NCBI GenBank assembly: GCA_964424335.1
Contig: CAYRIY010000127.1
Location: forward strand, 1-9,051
Direction: 5' to 3'
DNA length: 9,051 nt
Origin: CAYRIY01 sp964424335
Lineage (GTDB): Bacteria > Bacillota > Limnochordia > DTU080 > RSA5
Shown: positions 7,579-9,051 of the stretch, piece after piece
Layout: the number at the start of each line of letters is the position of its first letter
Numbering within the stretch: the first letter of the stretch is position 1
The notes under the pieces: model-generated
The model's database searches: none
Told to the model about the DNA's origin: nothing
The model's input: the letters and a program-made list of their open reading frames with translations, nothing else
Position numbers and translations under genes: made by a program

Positions 7579-7767
7579 CTACCTCCTCAGTAGCATGGTG
7601 ATGTAGGTGTAACCCCACAGAGCGGTCAGAACCCCGGCGTAAAGAAAGAGAATGAGCAGGGTCCCCTTGGGGGTCATGGTGTCCTCGGCGTCAGCGGCGT
7701 GCATTTTTGCAGCCTGGTCGCCTTGGACGGTGGACGTTTCGGTCTGTCGGGCCATGGGCATAGCCAT
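7579..7767 (-). CDS. cbaD: ba3-type cytochrome c oxidase subunit IIa (small one-helix subunit)
   Basis: A 62-residue protein whose C-terminal half is a single membrane helix (about 36-60: LLILFLYAGVLTALWGYTY and on) preceded by MTPKG and ended by RR. This matches the small subunit IIa that packs against subunits I and II in ba3 oxidases, where it replaces a helix of a classical subunit II. Position directly before the subunit II gene supports this. The first 30 residues are hydrophilic and not recognisable; typical homologues are only some 30-45 residues. The chosen ATG has AGGGAGGAA about 7 nt upstream. The internal ATG at 7675-7677 (M31) has GAGG 5 nt upstream and would give a 32-residue product of classic size, so it is a real alternative start. 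Confidence 0.85.
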   Translation of the reverse strand: MAMPMARQTETSTVQGDQAAKMHAADAEDTMTPKGTLLILFLYAGVLTALWGYTYITMLLRR

Positions 7768-7790
7768 TCGCAGTTCCTCCCTTTAAGCGT

Positions 7791-8477
7791 TTATCTGGGG
7801 TAACAGAGAAACAGATGCGCTCCTTCGTAGACCAAGCGAGAAGCGCCGGTCGCGCTTGCCTCCTTGGCAAGCAACTCCATATCCCTGAGCAGCACTTGGG
7901 GCGTCGCCTCTCCAAGCGCATAGCGGGCCCGGATCGTATGATCCGCGTCGACCACAATCAAGACAGGGTCGTAAGCGGGCGGAGCGCTTTGAGCTCCGGC
8001 CGCGTCGCCCCCGTCTTGCGCAGCCTCGAAGTAAACGCCAAATCCTGCGCCGACCGCCATGCGGATCGCAACCCACGATCCTGTGAGGAAGGTGAACTCA
8101 GGCAGCCCATCGGCATCGAGCGCTTCGGCCGCCTGGCGCAGGACTTGCGGCGTGTCGAAGTCGGGGTCGACCGTGATGTAGACAAATCGGACGTCGTCCC
8201 CGTATCCCGCCTCGGCCAGGGCGCCGCCGATCTCCCGGTAGACGCGCGCCACCTCGGCCATGCCTTCCTCATTGCGGGATGCTCCAAATGTATACAGTGT
8301 GATGCGGTCGCTCTCGAGCGGGGCAAGGAGCGGAACGCCCCACGGGTCCATCAACTCGAACGGGGGCGCGGCAGCAACCCGCGGCAACACTTGGATCGGT
8401 CTGCCGACCGCAAAGGCGAAAACCGCCACGGCAACGAGAACGAACGCAATGGCGCCGCCCGTACGTAACCGTTTCAT
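7791..8477 (-). CDS. Sco1/SenC/PrrC-family protein lacking the copper ligands
   Basis: This 228-residue protein has an N-terminal membrane anchor (about 9-25) and an extracytoplasmic thioredoxin-like domain. Sco features are PPFELMDPWGVPL (38-50), FVYITVDPDFDTPQVL (98-113), FTFLTGSW (128-135), FGVYFE (146-151) and VLIVVDADHTIRARY (172-186). Canonical Sco proteins bind copper through CxxxC and a later histidine and help assemble CuA. Here the CxxxC region reads YTFGASRNEEGM (62-73), so both cysteines are replaced (probably by S67 and E71), and the histidine site reads PAYDPVL (167-173), with no His. The only cysteine is C225 at the C-terminus. The frame is intact and the gene lies between the PCu(A)C and oxidase genes, so it is presumably expressed but cannot act as a standard copper chaperone. 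GAGGTGAG precedes the ATG by about 8 nt. Confidence 0.85.
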   Translation of the reverse strand: MKRLRTGGAIAFVLVAVAVFAFAVGRPIQVLPRVAAAPPFELMDPWGVPLLAPLESDRITLYTFGASRNEEGMAEVARVYREIGGALAEAGYGDDVRFVYITVDPDFDTPQVLRQAAEALDADGLPEFTFLTGSWVAIRMAVGAGFGVYFEAAQDGGDAAGAQSAPPAYDPVLIVVDADHTIRARYALGEATPQVLLRDMELLAKEASATGASRLVYEGAHLFLCYPR

Positions 8478-8553
8478 CGTTCATACTCACCTCGGACCGT
8501 GCTGGAAAACTGCCTTGACCTCGAGGCCGGCATCAGGCGATGCGCGCACGCCT

Positions 8554-9051
8554 CTAATGGTCGTGGCCATGATCTCCCAGCCCGTCTCCATGCTGGACCT
8601 TGACAGCGATGGAGAGGGGATCGTAGCCTTCAAAAATCAGCCGCAACAGGATTTCGTCTCCTTCGTGGAGCGGTTTGTCGAGGCCGATCAGCATCACGTG
8701 AAGGCCGCCCGGCTGAAACTCCACCGTTTCGTTTGCCGCCAGCTCGATCGCGTGAATGTGCTCCATCCGCATCACGTGGTCAGGCCCGATGGTGGTCTCA
8801 TGCAGCTCGGTCGCCTGGGCGACGTCCGTCTCGGCGCCGATCAACGTGAGATCCTGATCCAGGTTGTTGGTCAGCTTCAAATAGATGGCCGAGTTGCCGC
8901 CTTCGAGGCCGACCCGGGCCCACGCGTCGGCAATCTGGACTTTGGGAATCTTGATCGACATCGCGCTCTGAAAGGTCCCCGCACCGACGGCCATGATCGC
9001 CAATGCGGCCAGCAGGACGGTGAGCGATGTGCGAAGTGTGCTGCGATTCAT
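8554..9051 (-). CDS. PCu(A)C-family extracytoplasmic copper chaperone
   Basis: This 165-residue protein belongs to the PCu(A)C family, which binds Cu(I) and delivers it to the CuA site of cytochrome oxidases. The H(M)X10MX21HXM signature is complete with E replacing the optional Met: H84 (TELHETT), M96 (VMRM), H118 and M120 (GGLHVM). Residues 1-30 form a signal peptide or N-terminal anchor (LTVLLAALAIMAVGAG core). The domain runs from IADAWAR (40-46) to about 152. The tail has GDHGHDH, an additional likely metal-binding patch. The ATG is the last triplet of the window; its ribosome binding site and the operon promoter lie outside, so the start is assigned from the good signal sequence only. 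A 76-nt gap without a clear terminator separates it from the Sco-like gene; the two are read as one operon. Confidence 0.92.
   Translation of the reverse strand: MNRSTLRTSLTVLLAALAIMAVGAGTFQSAMSIKIPKVQIADAWARVGLEGGNSAIYLKLTNNLDQDLTLIGAETDVAQATELHETTIGPDHVMRMEHIHAIELAANETVEFQPGGLHVMLIGLDKPLHEGDEILLRLIFEGYDPLSIAVKVQHGDGLGDHGHDH

Noticed and set aside
7815..8468. Open frame of 217 codons on the + strand opposite the Sco-like gene
   Set aside because: Because the Sco gene is degenerate I asked whether the antisense frame was the real gene. The - strand frame retains many Sco motifs in order, while the antisense product resembles nothing.
7791..8477. The Sco-like gene as a pseudogene
   Set aside because: The frame is intact at near-normal family length, has a good start and membrane anchor, and keeps the fold motifs. 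Only the metal-site residues have changed, which fits altered function better than decay.
8478..8553. Small inverted repeat (AGGCG...CGCCT on the - strand) between the PCu(A)C and Sco-like genes
   Set aside because: The stem is only 5 bp with no run of Ts, too weak to call a terminator or attenuator.
1..9051. Possible tRNA, rRNA, CRISPR arrays, insertion sequences or phage genes
   Set aside because: No cloverleaf, regularly spaced repeats, transposase motifs or terminal inverted repeats were seen by eye on either strand.

Overview
The window is GC-rich chromosomal DNA from an aerobic, probably thermophilic bacterium. A Firmicute of the Bacilli type is the best guess. The signs are strong AGGAGG-type ribosome binding sites, a ba3-type oxidase operon whose genes run IIa-II-I, and an RsiV/PdaC-like domain typical of Bacillales. 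The assignment is an inference from gene content; no ribosomal or other phylogenetic marker is present.

Left part, + strand (1-5363). First comes a 719-residue secreted ABC-transporter solute-binding protein of family 5 (peptide/nickel type). Its C-terminus carries an extra domain of about 170 residues resembling the DUF4163/DUF3298 region of RsiV and PdaC. A strong intrinsic terminator (2355-2409) closes this unit. A leader of about 190 nt with an inverted repeat precedes a second solute-binding protein of family 1 (sugar type). This is followed, probably in the same transcript, by an FN3 plus BNR/Asp-box sialidase-like protein with a non-ATG start and no visible signal peptide. No permease or ATPase gene accompanies either binding protein within the window.

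Right part, - strand (9051 down to 5439). This is a compact respiratory operon in the transcription order PCu(A)C copper chaperone, Sco-like protein, cytochrome oxidase subunit IIa, subunit II (CuA site intact), subunit I (all heme and CuB ligands intact). The chaperone would deliver periplasmic/extracytoplasmic copper to the CuA site, and subunits I, II and IIa form the proton-pumping terminal oxidase. The Sco-like protein keeps the Sco fold signature but has lost both cysteines and the histidine that bind copper. A hairpin at 5383-5413 lies between the two convergent transcription units.

The two most notable points are the binding-protein/RsiV-like fusion and the copper-ligand-less Sco encoded inside an otherwise canonical ba3 oxidase operon. 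I see no RNA genes, insertion sequences, CRISPR arrays or origins.
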